In this document: one piece after another, positions 42,501 to 54,200 of the stretch
How the letters are laid out: each line of letters opens with the position of its first letter
How positions within the stretch are numbered: the stretch's first letter is position 1
Assembly (NCBI GenBank): GCA_024362935.1
Contig: JANCRA010000065.1
Coordinates: 2,356,001-2,420,000 of the forward strand
DNA: 64,000 nucleotides
Source: Setophaga petechia
Lineage: Eukaryota > Chordata > Aves > Passeriformes > Parulidae
Direction: 5' to 3'
The notes under the pieces: model-generated
Told to the model about the DNA's origin: nothing
What the model saw: the letters and a program-made list of their open reading frames with translations, nothing else
Database searches by the model: none
Position numbers and translations under genes: made by a program

Positions 42501-44492
42501 GAACCGTGCAGAGCCTGGGGGTCACAGCTTAGGTCAGAACTCAACAGAGGTATCAGAGGCACGGGTTTAGTGCAAGGCAGCCTCTGGGGCACAGGGACAG
42601 AAGCAGAGTGCTGGGGCTCCCTGCCTGTGCTGTCCATGTGGCCTTGGACTGAGCCTTTCAGGGTGTGCAAACAGTGTCTGCCTGTGACAGCGCTGTCCAA
42701 AATGCTCCAAATGCAGCTGATAATTGATTCCTCAGAGGAGCTTGCTGTGTCAGCAATAGCAAAGGAATGGAAAAATGATAATCTCAGTATATAGTAGAGA
42801 AGATGATTGATAGCCTTGCTTTAACTGGGGCTAAAAGCACTGCTAATTATGCCAGCATCTTTGAATGCAAGGTTTAACATACTTTGTGTCTTCATTAGGA
42901 ATCTCAAAAGGGCATGTTCAGCAATTGGGAATGTCAAAGGCCCTTTAAAGAGCATTTGAATAAAGTAGATCTCCAGCAATAGGGAATTTAGTTCAGCAGT
43001 TCTTTTGATCTCTTTTTCAAATAAAGGAATTGACCATAAATTAGGACTACTTTAAAAAGAGCAGATGTTCTCTCTGAGATTTAGTAGGAACAGACAGCTG
43101 TTCCTCACATTCAGTAGTCACTGATGTCTTTAATTGCATTTAAACTCAAATGAATTCCCATTTTAAAAGGGGTACCATAACCCTTTCCTGCTTAGCAGAA
43201 TTGGTTTTGGGTACTTGCAGGAGCTGTTTCATTGTTGATGACTGCTGGTGGATTAACAGCATAGAGAAAATGAAGTCTCTTCCACTACAGAATATTAAAT
43301 GGCTGCTAGATAACATTTTATCTGATCAGAAACTAAGAATGGTCTCCAGAGCATTTCAGGTTTTGATCTCTCAGGCAAATCTGCCATGCAAGAAGCCTGT
43401 TGGTGGTAAATTTTTTTTCTGTGTTTGATATAGTTCAGTTCAGAAAATGAGCAGAGAGATTTCAGAGACAATATGAGAAAACACTCATGTTTTGGTTACA
43501 TTTCAGTCCCCTGTGTAGCATTTTGCTTTCCCTATGCCCCTATTTCAGTGGGCATTATGAGAAAAAATGCCATTAACATTGGGAGGGGAAGTGGCATTAA
43601 AATGTGAAGATGCCCAAATGCCAGGGCAATGAGGTCTGGGTAATTATCTAAGGCACCCTGAGGTTTGAAACAGCTCTTTGTTGGAAGCCCCAAAAGCATT
43701 CTGCCAAAGACATCAGCTGGTCACTGATGTTTCTCATCCAGCTGTCAGGCAGCAGCCATCTCTGGTGGGCTGGAGTTTTGAGGTGTGCTCTAATCCTGCC
43801 CTTTGCTGTGTGCCACTGAGCAAAGGGAAGAGCCAGATTAGACGTTTGGCACTTGACATCAAAGTAACAAAAATGGAATCATTCCTTTTTATAGAAATCT
43901 CTCCATTTCCTCTCTACGGTGCATTTCCAAATCTTCAGTGTGGGTTTAGAAAAGTTCTTAATGGAAATAAAAGGCAATTGGACATTTCATTCCCTGTTCA
44001 TGCAGAGATTGTGAAATAATTTAGTAAAGGTAGGAAGTCTGCCAGAGGGACAAGACTCTGGTTGGAGCAGTTAGTCCTGAGGGGTTGGTGGTTCTGTTTC
44101 CAGGATGATCAGCTGCTTTGCCCGTTTCTGGATCAAGGGGCTCTGGGTGCTATTTTGCTGATCTTGGCCAGAGAGGCTTGCAAGAAGCAAAAGTAGAGGT
44201 AGATCCTTGTTTGCATGGAGGCTGGTGGGTAAGGAGCTGTGTCTCTGTCCCGGCAGTGCTTGTGCAGTGGGTTCATGCCAGGAGCCCTGAAGTCGTCCAG
44301 CGCGCCGCCCTGCCCGTGCTCTGGTCCTGCCTGGAGAACAAGGCGCTGCCTGTGCGGAGCGCCAGTGTCCGCACCATGGTCACCAAGCTCGCCTCTGCCC
44401 TCTACAAGGTGATGGGCACCCAGCTGAAGAAATGTGCTGCCAGCAGGCCTCCACATGTGCGGGAAAACCTCTCCAAAATGTTGGGCTGGTGA
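27534..44492 (+). CDS. TOGARAM-like protein, linker and two C-terminal TOG domains
   Basis: Thirteen exons with GT-AG sites and compatible phases: 27534-27622, 28558-28735, 29856-30017, 30635-30767, 32435-32540, 33274-33509, 35016-35168, 36355-36472, 37459-37562, 39349-39553, 40725-40941, 42010-42096, 44257-44492 (TGA). They encode about 674 residues. A charged linker comes first. Exons four to eight form one TOG domain (helical HEAT pairs; SEVLLCRLREV, VTNLRSKVS and VENVTPARAM motifs). The ninth is linker. The last four form a second TOG domain ending PPHVRENLSKMLGW. TOGARAM proteins bind tubulin and shape ciliary axonemes. The order matches TOG3 and TOG4 of the family; TOG1 and TOG2 are not visible upstream. 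The first exon starts in phase 1, so true 5' exons precede it, perhaps those at 13.7-17.4 kb. Paralogue 2 is more likely than 1 but not proven. Confidence 0.8.
29446..29690 (+). mobile_element. CR1 LINE 3' end fragment
   Basis: It shows the typical avian CR1 tail: a taagggagaatttt-like segment, ggtgttcaaggccagcct, ggttggactagatg and a terminal attctgtgat. Truncated at the 5' side as usual. It lies in an intron of the TOGARAM-like gene. Confidence 0.8.
33705..33945 (-). mobile_element. CR1 LINE 3' fragment, minus strand
   Basis: Begins with the inverted CR1 end (cagaatcacagaa), followed by ttggaaggggcccatcaggaccatcgagtccagc, and continues into the body through ccctggggagcctgttcc. Intronic. 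Confidence 0.8.
35291..35475 (-). mobile_element. CR1 LINE 3' fragment, minus strand
   Basis: catagaatcatggaat followed by gttggaagggcccatcagggtcatcgaatcc and further CR1 body. Intronic, between the exons ending at 35168 and starting at 36355. Confidence 0.8.
36305..36354 (+). repeat. (CCTT)n microsatellite serving as polypyrimidine tract
   Basis: Imperfect CCTT repeats run directly into the ttag acceptor of the exon at 36355, so the splice-site pyrimidine tract is a length-variable microsatellite. Confidence 0.7.
39171..39232. repeat. (GGCAT)n pentanucleotide repeat
   Basis: About ten ggcat/ggtat units. A shorter run of the reverse-complement unit occurs at about 51918-51940 in an MROH intron. 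Confidence 0.85.
40144..40302 (+). CDS. Candidate alternative terminal exon of the TOGARAM-like gene
   Basis: A strong acceptor (ctttttccccttttccag) opens, in the phase 0 left by the exon at 39349, a 52-codon frame with Leu/Val/Glu-rich helical composition ending in TGA at 40300. AATAAA follows at 40312-40317. Use of this exon would end the protein inside its last TOG domain. It could be chance; no donor is needed for a last exon. Confidence 0.35.
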   Translation, partial: QKVPDNVAVKGLNLLCESCTAHYISEVCLLLREIVWILEELIRALHLSRHCL

Positions 44493-44683
44493 AGGCGAGA
44501 AGTTCTCCAGAAAGCTGAGGAAGCGCTGAGTTGGACACCTCTGGATTTGCCTTTTTAGCTGTGCCAAAAATGACCAAATCCAAAGGAAGGGTGTGCATCT
44601 GCCCCTGCTCTCTCCATTGCCCTTTTTAGTCATGGCATGGGGGGCCTGAAGCAGCTCCAGATGGAAGACAAGGTGAAGGGCAA

Positions 44684-45174
44684 ACATGGCTCAGCCTCAC
44701 ACAGAGGTGAGGGGGAAGCTGGGCCAATCTCTGCTGGGAGGAAGGGTCTTGTGGCAGCCCAGAGAGGCTGTGCACATTGCCAGGGAACAGCTGTGCCCTG
44801 CATGTGCCCCTGCAATGAGCTGTGCTGCTGCCAGTGCCCCTGGAGCTGCAGGGCTGCTGAGCTGTGGGGCAGGGAGAGGAGCAGGAGGGTGCCTGTGCAG
44901 CTGAGCCATTCCTGGAGAGCACAGGGCTCTGGGCTCCCTGCTGTCCCAAGTGCAGACACCTGAGGCAGCCCAGAAGCCAGGCTGTGCCTGTGGGAGCTCT
45001 GGGCAAGTGGCTCAGGGTTTTCCCTGGCCTGCCTCAAGTGTCTGCCAGCAGGAGCATGTTTCCCTGTGCAGCTGTTTAGAAGTTTGCAGGAAATGTGTCC
45101 CATGAATAATGGAGCTTCAGATGCTTTAAGTTTGCATTGTGGCCTCTGTTAAACTTTTTGTCTCCATTTTGCAG
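44684..45174 (+). repeat. Duplicated block, copy C
   Basis: Homologous to 13242-13723 and 26280-26690, again placed directly ahead of a linker-type exon. A small insertion near 44948-44962 distinguishes this copy. Confidence 0.75.
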
Positions 45175-45308
45175 ATCTGACTGGTTACAGTCTTACCAAG
45201 AAGTTTTCTCCAGACACTTCCGATCTTCCCTCACCCACAAAGTCCTCGCCTCTCATCCAAAAGAGCTCTCTTTCCTCCAAGCTCAGGAAGAAGCTGCTGC
45301 CTGTATGA
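45175..45308 (+). pseudogene. Relic or alternative last exon like linker exon U1
   Basis: After a gcag acceptor (phase 1) it follows the reading of the exon at 13724 (LTG-x4-K-x-FS start, IQKSS motif) but ends at a TGA at 45306 with no donor. AATAAA lies at 45495-45500. It lies past the TOGARAM-like stop codon, so it is probably a remnant of another tandem copy; an alternative 3' exon is possible. Confidence 0.45.
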
Positions 45309-45874
45309 AGAGTGTTTGAAGAATAGGATTGATGCGTTAGGCTTGATAGTTACAGATGTACAGATGTTCTGATCTTCACATGTAGTTTTGAATTAATGTG
45401 TTTTGATTGTATCTTTAAAATTCGATGATACATTTTTAATTGTATATATTTTATTTTGACAATGAAAAAAAAAAAGGTAAATTAAAAAAATTCAAATAAA
45501 CCAAGAGGAAAAAGTGAAACCAGGACCTGCTAGCCTAGAGATTATGGGAGTGCAGCTCACTCAATGTGCCAGTGTCTCACCACATCCTTTCCTCATTGGG
45601 CCTCTCCTCTTCCTCTTTGGCCATGTTTTCTTTGTGTCATTTGTGCTGCTCTTTGTTACTTGGCATTACAACAGGGTCACCTATTGACCAGTTTGGGGGA
45701 CAATGGATCCAAAAGATCCTGTCTAGTCAAAGGTTTTCTACCTAGGTGTGTTCTGTGCTCACCAAAGGCCTGAGCAAAGAAACCAGGAGAAGTGTGCCCA
45801 AATCCCAAAGCTTTGCTCCTTTGCAATCTCCCACAGATCTGGCTCACAGGTGTCTTCAATCACAATTTCCTGGG

Positions 45875-45991
45875 TGTGGTGGTTTCACAGGAAATATGAT
45901 TTCTGGGATATGCTGTGATCACCAATAGGTGTTCAGATTTTAATATTGGCACCTGGTGTAGCTACTGGGGACAATTGGACACGCCTCTGAG

Positions 45992-46036
<45 letters not shown>

Positions 46037-47155
46037 GTTAAAAAGCAAAACACTTGCGGAGGAAGCCCCCTTTGAATTTCCAGCGGGAAGAGTTGGATCT
46101 CTCCCCCGGCCCAGCTGCTAGCTGGGCGGGGGGGGGGGGGAAGCCATGCAGCCCTGGGAGAAGTAGGTCTGGCCTGCCCCGAGGGTGGAAGGGTGGAAGA
46201 GAGAGAGAGACCCCAGGAGCCATCGGACAGCCCCCCCAGAGAGAGAGAGAGCCGTGCCTGGGACTGTTACCTTGGAATGTGATACCGTGTGCTGCTGCAG
46301 CGAAGGGAGGGTGTGGCGCAGCGAGGAGCCCAGCCGCTTGTGAGAGCTTTTAACCCTTTGTGGACAATGAAAACTTTACAGAACATTAACCCTTCCTAGA
46401 AGAGAGATAAGAGTAGAGGATGAAGGAGGAAATGGGCCAGTGATGGAGTCTGGCAAGCGAGAGAGAGATGTTGGAGGAATGGAGAAGATGGACTGGCATT
46501 TTTGCTGGACTCTTCTTTCTATAGCCATGGACTGTTTCCTTGTGATACAGAGATTGCATTCCAGGGGGAGGCAAGGCCTCAGAATCAGGAGGGTTCAGTG
46601 TGAGTACCCCTCCGCCCCAGGGGCTGGAAAAGAAATGGGGAGGACAGAGGTCCCAAAAGAGAGACTGTGGCTTTTTGGAGTGGGACGATGCATCCTTAAA
46701 AAGACAACCCTAGAAGCAGCCCTGGCCCATGCCAGTGGTGAGAGCACTGGGCATGGAAGGAAGATGTCACAATGGCAAAAGGATCTCTGGGTGGTGCTAC
46801 GTGTGACAAGAAGCCCGTGGCACAAGGAAGGACTCCTCCTACTCTTGATGAACTGAGGATTTGATTATTCAAAGGGTGGTGCCGGACCAAGAGTTGGTGA
46901 TTTGGGAAATGTAAATGTATTGGGAATTTGGTGGGGAGGAGGAGGAGGAGGAGATGTCTCTGTGCAGTTTTCATTTTCCTTGTGTGTTTTCTTCTTTCTT
47001 TGTAGTTTAGTTTTTTTGTAGTTTAGTTAATAAAGTTTTTCTTTCCCCTAAGTAGGAGCCTGCTTTGCTTATTTTTGGTCACATCTCACAGCAGACGCCA
47101 AGGAGAGGGTATTCTCATGGGGGCACTGGCGTTGTGCCAGTGTCAAACCATGACA
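45875..47155 (+). mobile_element. Solo LTR, 1281 bases
   Basis: Starts TGTGGTGGTTTCACA and ends TGTCAAACCATGACA, imperfect inverted ends with TG...CA. Flanks CTGGG (45870-45874) and CTAGG (47156-47160) fit a 5-bp target duplication with one change. It contains an (AC)n run (about 45993-46034), (GA)n runs and AATAAA near 47028. No internal retroviral sequence, hence a solo LTR. Confidence 0.7.
45993..46034. repeat. (AC)n microsatellite
   Basis: About 21 AC units inside the solo LTR. Confidence 0.95.
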
Positions 47156-47989
47156 CTAGGTAAAAAAAAGTCATGTATTTCACTGGGAAATTATGCACTG
47201 CTTTGGAAAAGTCACCTGTATGTATATTTACCCAGGACAGCAGTCCAGCTGTGTTGTTTGCACCTTGTTTGCAGAAGGATGAGTGCACTGGGAGGCCAAT
47301 AACAAGTGACAAGGGTTCCTCCAATCTGTACTGCAGCCTGGGCGCCATTCAGCCCAGAGCTAGGGGATCATTTGTTCCCATGGACCAGTGCTTGCCCGTG
47401 GAATGAATTCCTGCACAGCTGGAAGAAGCAATTCTGAATTCAGCTCCAGCTGTTGGTGCATGATCATTGACAATGCTGCCTTTCCAGAAATTATTCTGCA
47501 GTTTCCTTTCATAGTCATTTGAAGTTTTTAAATTTCACATTTCAATTTGCTTTGTCTTAGGGAAAAACACGTCTGGGCCCAGTGCAAACTGTAACCTTCT
47601 GACAGCAAAGTCCTCATGGTTGCCAGCTTCTGATGTTACAGAATGTCACCTGGCTGCAGTGTTTGCTTAGCTCTGGGTCTAGTCCCAGCCTAGTAGAACA
47701 TTTGGTAGCTCTATACCTTCCTTTCTCTTCTGCCCTCTTTTTCCTTATTTTTCCCTTTTCCCCCAGTTCCTCCTCAATGCATTTTGCTGTGGTTATTCAA
47801 AAAAGGTACATTTGCTTTGATTATCACAGCAACCCCCTGTACCGTGTTGGTGTTTTTTGTACTCTGAGATCAACCCACAAACCACCAGAAAACCCGTTTG
47901 TAAGGACGGATCATGACACTTGTATACATACTATAGAAACCTTCTATCAAACCTTAAAAATTCTCTACAAATTCATTTCCAACATTACT

Positions 47990-49173
47990 GGGTCTGGCAC
48001 CACCCAGCTCTGGTGTTTGCTGCCACCACCAGTGCCCAGATCTGGAAGTTCCCTTGTTCTGGCAGAGCCAAGTCCAGCAATTCTCTGGTAAAGAAAGCCA
48101 AAATCTGGCAATTTCTGCTGCTAGCACTGGTGATGCCAAGATCTGGTGTTTCCTGCCACCACCCGTATTCCAATCTGGACATTTCTCGGTTCCAACACAG
48201 CCCAAGTGCAGCAATTTTTTGGAAAAAGAAGACAAAATGCAGCAATTTCCTGGTGCCAAGACTGTCACCGCCCAGACCTGGTGTTTGATGGCACCACCCA
48301 GCCCAGATCTGGACATTTCCCTGGGCCACCACAGCCCAAGTGCAGCAATTTGCTGGCAAAGAAAGCCAAAACCAGGCAAATACCTGGTGCCTACACCAAC
48401 CCAATCTCGTGGTTGCTGACACTGCCAGTACCCAGATCTGGAATTTTTCAGATGCCTGCACAGCACAATTCCAGCAGCTTGGTGGCACAGAAGGTTAACA
48501 TTTGGCAATTTTCTGGTGCCAGCACACTCCCTGCCAAGATCTGGTGTGCGCTGGCACTGCCAGTGCCCTCATCTGGCCATTTCCCAGTGCTGGCACAACA
48601 CAAATGCAGCAATTTTCTGGCAAAAAAGCCAAAACCCTGATGCCAATACAGGTTCCCAGACCTGGTGTTTGCTGCCACTGCCAGTGCTCAGATCTGGATA
48701 TTTCCCTGTTCTGGCAGAGCCAAGTCCAGAAATTTTCTGTCAAAGAAAGCCACAATCTGGCAATTCCCTGCTGCAGTCATTGGCAATGCCAAGATCTGGT
48801 GTTTGCTGGCACCACCAGTGCCCAGATGTGGGGATTTCCCAGCTGGCAGAGCCCGAGTCTAGTAATATTCTGGCAAAGAAAGCCAAAACCTTGCAAATAC
48901 CTGGTGCTGGCCCCATCCAGATCTGGTGTTTGCTGGCACTGCCAGTGCTCAGATCCAGCAGTTTCCCAGTGGCAGCACAGCCCAAGTCCAGCAGTTTGCT
49001 GGCACAGAAAGACAAAATCTGGCAATTTTCTGGTGATAGCACCGGCACCGCCCAGATCTGCGGTTAGCTGGCACCACCAGTGCCCAGATCTGGCAATTTC
49101 CCAGTGCTGGCACAACCCAAATGCAGCAATTTTCTGGTAAAGAAAGCCAAAACCCGGCACCACCCAGATCTGG
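47990..49173. repeat. Minisatellite, unit about 130 bases, left part
   Basis: About nine diverged units marked by the recurring agatctggtgtttgctggca stretch at about 48010, 48142, 48267, 48402, 48539, 48661, 48798, 48921, 49057 and 49171. Spacing varies from 114 to 137 bases. The open frames across it come from the repeat. Confidence 0.85.
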
Positions 49174-49633
49174 TGCGTTGGGGTTGGTTTAAAAGAAGTG
49201 TGAGACCTCGGCTTAAGGCTTTGGGAAAACCCTCTTTAGTTGGAGTCAGCAGGAGCTCCCGCCCATAATCCTCTTGTTCAGTTATGCAGATTGTTACTAG
49301 AAAGTTCTGAGTTCTCTTTGCTACCATTGGTTACTTTTTACTGTAAAAATTGTAATATTCTTAATCATTCCTTCCTCTTGGATCCTTCCCTCAGATCCCA
49401 CCTTCACCCCTCCCCATAAATAAATGTATAAATATCCCTGCTAGACCCTGGATCCAGGCTTTTTTCTGCTTCACTCTCTGTACTGTGCACACCACCCTGT
49501 TTGTTGTGTTTGCCTTCATTAAAGTTCTGTTTCCAGACAACCGGATGAAAGCAGTCTCTCTCTGCAAAGTGGCCAGAGCTGGTTCTCAGGGAAACCACTG
49601 GTCAATGGTCTGGACGAGGACCAGAATGTTTCA
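49174..49633 (+). mobile_element. Solo LTR, 460 bases, inside the minisatellite
   Basis: TG...CA element flanked by CTGG (49170-49173 and 49634-49637). The minisatellite unit is cleanly interrupted and resumes: agatctgg before, ctggtgtttgctgg after. Inside are a TATA-like tataaata (about 49429) and an attaaag near 49518. The 4-bp duplication suggests a gammaretrovirus-like (class I) element. Confidence 0.65.
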
Positions 49634-49945
49634 CTGGTGTTTGCTGGCACTGCCAGTGCCCAGATCTGGAAATTTCCCTATTCTGACACAGCCCAAGTGC
49701 AGCAATTTACTGGCACGGAAATCCAAAACCCATGGCAGCTTCCTGCTACTCGGTCTGGCACCGCCCACACCTTGTGTTTCCTGCACAGGAACCCAGATTT
49801 GGAAATTTCTTGGTGCCAGCAGAGCCCAAATCCTGCAGATTTCTGTCACTGGCAGCGACACCACCCAGATCTGGTGTTTGCTGGGACCGCCAGTGCCCAG
49901 ACTTGGAAATTTCCCGATGCCTTCACAGCCCAGGTCTAGCAATTT
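49634..49945. repeat. Minisatellite, right part
   Basis: About 2.5 further units of the same repeat after the LTR insertion. Confidence 0.8.
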
Positions 49946-49954
49946 GCTTTTAGG

Positions 49955-50310
49955 CTAGCTTAGGCAGAGAAGGTCCTTTGGACTGTGACTTTGCTTTTTC
50001 TGGGAACTGTTTAAACTTGCTCTGGACTGAAAACCCAGAAAAACACCAGCAGCTCACACCTGTGGCCCATCAAGGTCTGGGACGCTGCATTCCAGCACCA
50101 GAGGGACTTAGAAGAGATCGAGTGAGCAAACTACAACCCACAAAAAGGACTTTCTGAATTTGCCATCTCTTCAGCACTGTCAGAGATTTTATTTAATATT
50201 CATTTTTCATGCTTGTGAATACTTTACTTGTTAAATAAACTGGGGGTTTTTTTCACTTATCTCGAGGGAAATATTTTCCTAAACTAGTAGGGGGATGAGC
50301 GCTTGAACTT
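49955..50310 (+). mobile_element. Possible LTR fragment
   Basis: A cagagattttatttaatattc stretch, a taaataaactggggg polyadenylation-like segment near 50232-50250 and a following cttatctcgaggg resemble the R-U5 part of avian LTRs. Ends and target duplication are not identifiable. Confidence 0.35.
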
Positions 50311-50994
50311 GCTTTCTAGACGGACCCGTTTTGGAGGTTTCCTCCTGAAATTTGCCCTAAACCAGCACAAACAGTCATCATGAAAATTTCACCAGTGGCA
50401 TAATTTCCTGGTGGCAAATCTTGTGACAGAAGCTTGACCTTGTTCTGCATGAGAGATTCTTGGCAAGAGCAGACAGGAGAAGATTCCTGGAACAGTTTTC
50501 CAGAAGGGAAACGAAAATGAAAGAAACAATCCAAGATGCTTTGCTCTACTTATTTCTACGCTCCCCTTTTCCATGTTGCACTACTTCTCCATCCCAGTTA
50601 TTCCAGATGCACCTCACCTCTAAGCTCGGTGACTTAGTGATTTTTAGACCTTCTAAAATACCATGAGCCACACACAGTTTTCCTTCCTCTGTTCTTACTG
50701 GAAGGCAAACTGGAGATGTAAGTGCAGTGCTGGGGTCAGGTAGGAATCCTACCCCAAGAATAGGTGGCCCGACAGTGTTTGACCCTGAGCAAGGACAATG
50801 CACAGAAGCAAGCGAGGGGATTGCTGTGCCAGTGCGCAGGAGTCAGGGCTCTGCATCTGGGCTCAAGGCTGCAAAGTTCCCGTGTTTGGACAGACTCAGG
50901 GGCTGTCCCCGGGGCGCGCGGGGCTCGAACGTGGGGCTCGTGGGGCGAGCGGGGAACGGACACGGGGACGAACGGCCCCGGTGCTTCAGTTGCA

Positions 50995-51063
50995 GCGGCG
51001 GCAGCAGCAGCAGCAGCAGCGGCAGCAGCAGCGGCGGCAGCAGCGGCGGCAGCAGCAGCAAAC
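50995..51063. repeat. CAG/CGG trinucleotide repeat
   Basis: Mixed (CAG)n and (CGG)n units just upstream of the MROH coding region, followed by a CT-rich run (51077-51130). It lies in the probable promoter or 5' UTR. Confidence 0.9.
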
Positions 51064-51217
51064 CAGATATTCAAGGACACTCTTTCTCTTTTTCTTTCTC
51101 TTTTTCTTTCTCCTTCCCTCCCTTTCCCACTCTCGGGCATCCTTGCCCGGCGTCCCTCTCCTCTGCCCGGCGTCCCTCTCCTCTCCCCGCCTCCCTCTCC
51201 CCGTGCTGGGCCGGGCC

Positions 51218-54200
51218 ATGCTCCCGGCCCGCCCCCGGCCCCGGGCGGGGCTGCCCCGTGCCCGGCCCCGGCCGTCCCGCCGCGGTCTCGCCTCCGCCCG
51301 GCTCTGGCCGTGCTGGCGGCGGCGCTGCTGGGCGGGCATCAGTGCCAGGGGCCGGGGCGGCATCGCCGCCCTTCGGCTCCGCCTGGCCCGAGCCCGGCCC
51401 CGGACCCGACGCAGGGTCCAGTCCCGAGCCTGGCCCCGGCTCCTTTCGGGGCCCGCGGAGGGCACAGGCGGCGCGGCCGCTCCCGCCGCCTCCGCTGCGG
51501 CTTCCCCGACCCGAGCTCCGCCGCTCGGCAGCGCGGCCGCCGGCCCCGAGCCTCCCGTGCCGCGTTCCAAAGACGGAACGCCTGGGCATGGCCGGCCCGG
51601 GGCGGCTGAGGGGCGCTCGGGGGCCGTTGCTGGCCCCGGGCCGAGCGCTGACAGCCGCGTCCCGCCCGCAGGGAAGGCGCGGGAGGCCCTGCAGGCGCGG
51701 CACCGGCTGGCTTCGCTGCTGGGCCGCGCTTCAGTCACAGACACGGAGCGGAGACCCCCGAGAGTGCCCAAGCTGGCCTGGGTGGAGGAGGAGGAAGAAG
51801 GCCCTGGACCAGCCCCAGTACAGGAGAACGAAGAGGTGGTGCCATTCGAGCCGCCACAGGAGGGTGAGTGGCAGAGCTGGGCGACAGGGTTGGTGCCTGC
51901 AGCCAGCTTGGTGACATTGCATGCCATGCCATGCCATGCCATCCCATCCCCTGGGGACATGCCCACGGACAGGATGGAAGAGGGGCCGGGCAGACACTCC
52001 GCAGTGGCTGTGCTCCATCCCCTGGGGCATCCCGGGGCTTTCCCTGCCTGGGGAGCACAGGGCTGGGCTGTGTTCTCCAGCCTCTCCCGCAGCCCCTCAG
52101 CTCTGGCTGTGCTCGCTCTTTGCCAGATGCAGCCCTGGAGCGCACACAAGAGCAGCAATCCAGCCGTGGCCTCTTCCGCAGAACAGCGCAGGTAACTGCA
52201 GCCACCCCTACCTGCCTGCTGTCCCTGCTCAGCCCAGCATCGTGCGTGCAGCACTCCATGCAACATCCCTGGCTTCTTGACCTTCTGCTACAGATGGTTG
52301 GCAAATTCATGAAGAGGATTCGAGAGGAAGAGACCAGCGTCATAGGCACTGTGGTCAGAGCGTACCCTCCCATCTTCAAAACCAAGAGCAGTGCTGCCCT
52401 GCTGGATATGCTTGTGGTGGAGGGTCCTTCCAGTCCAAAGCAAGTAAGCAGCCTGTGGCCTGGCTTCCATCCTCCCAGCAATTGCTTGGCCTCCCAAGCC
52501 ACACCTGCTGCTCACTGGAAGCCTTGAGGCCATGGCAGTGTCGTGGCATGGGAAGTACTTTTCTGGGGCAGCCGGGCACATGACTCCCTCTGGCAGCTTT
52601 CCAAGCCTCCCCTGCCTTCCCCAGGTGCCCGCCATGGTCAGGTACATCCACCAGTGGCTCGTGGCCAACGAGTTTCCTGAGTACAACCTGTACAGGCCCC
52701 TTCTGGATCTTACAGAGGCACAGCCCACTGATGTGGTGATGGCTCTTCTGCGTGTGGCCCCATCATGTGACAGGTACGGGGCCCATGTGCCCACAAGGCT
52801 CAGGGCTCAGCAGCCCATCAGCCTGTACAGCCTGTCCCAGGTGTCTGACACACAGAGAATTCCAGGGCCCTCTGGCTCCTTCCTTTGCCAGTCCCCAGCG
52901 TGCTGCCATGCTCCCTCCCTGCTCCTGAGGGGCCAGTCCCCACGGGGCTAGGCTGCCTGTGTACTGAGGGCCAGTGGGCAGAGGCAGGGCTGGCAGTCAG
53001 CTCAGGTCCCCACTGCTGCCCAGGCCATGGTGCCGTGTCTGAGACTTCTCTGAGACAGAGCTCTAACCCCACAGAGCTGCCATGGCCATGTGGATGAGCA
53101 TCATGTGCTCGCCCAGGACCGTGGAGCCAGTGCAGCTGATCCTCCTGGATGTGCTGGGGAGCTGGCCAGAGCACAGCACGTGCACCTCCGATGGGGACAA
53201 AACGGGTGTCTTTGGCCTGGCTGTGAGTATCTGCAACGAGCCTTTGCTGGCCCCAAGGCTGCCTCTCCAGAGCTCTCCATCCTCCTTCCCCCACTGCATC
53301 TCCCTGCCTCAGGCGCTGGCCTGAAACCTGGCCCAGGGGCAGCTTCAGGCCCACCAGGCCCCGTGCTCCCCCTGCCAGGATCTCTGCGGGCCTCTCCCTG
53401 CCACGCTCGGGCCCTGCCACACGGGCACCTGGGCACTGAGCGCTGTCTCGGGGGGCTTTGTCCCTTGCAGGCAACTGTGGTGATGTGGAAGATCCTCCAG
53501 GTGCCCTGTCTGCCACGTGTATTAAAGGTGTATTTCCCCTGCGTCTTTGTGCATCTGCTCTTCCAAGTGCTCTTCAGCACTCTGGATATGCCAGAGGAGG
53601 TTGATGCCTTCTGGAAGGGATGCCAGGAGCAGTACGGCCTTGCCACCAGCCCAAACAGGTGCTCCATCCCACTCCTCCTGTCCCTGCCACGTCCCTGGGC
53701 AGGAGCCAGTGCTCCCAGCATGACCTGGGCTTTGCTCTGCACGCAGGTTTGCAGTGCGCACCCTGAAGTCCCTGCTCTGCCGAATGCAGCACGAGGATGT
53801 GGTGGTGGCAATGGAACGCAGGTGTGGCTGGGACACGCTGCTCTGTGCTGACACCCACCACTATGCCGTGGGTCTGCTGGCCAGGTGAGACCTCCTTCTC
53901 CCCGCTGCCTCTGACATTTGTGCTCTGTGCCCAGAGAGCTCTACACAGATCCACAGTCATGGGCCAGAGGGCCTTGTCACTGAGGGACGGCCAAGCAGAC
54001 TGGAAAAGGCTGGGAGAGGAGGGTACCCACAAGGAGCCACCTCCCAGATAGCCCAGGGTCCCTTGCAGGATGCTGGGGAAAGACCAGACATGTGTGTGTC
54101 AGTCCTGGCAGAGGTTTGTTTCCCTGGCCCACAGTCTTGGTTCCTTTTTCTCCTGCCAGGGAGATGTGCTGTGTCTCCATCCCCTTGCGGTCCCGGATCA

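Noticed and set aside
47990..49173. Regularly spaced repeats resembling a CRISPR array
   Set aside because: Units of about 130 bases are diverged throughout with no conserved repeat/unique spacer pattern, and the sequence is vertebrate.
50986..52266. Long minus-strand frame of 426 codons over the MROH 5' region
   Set aside because: It is antisense to a GC-rich promoter and exons and crosses the introns; no domain.
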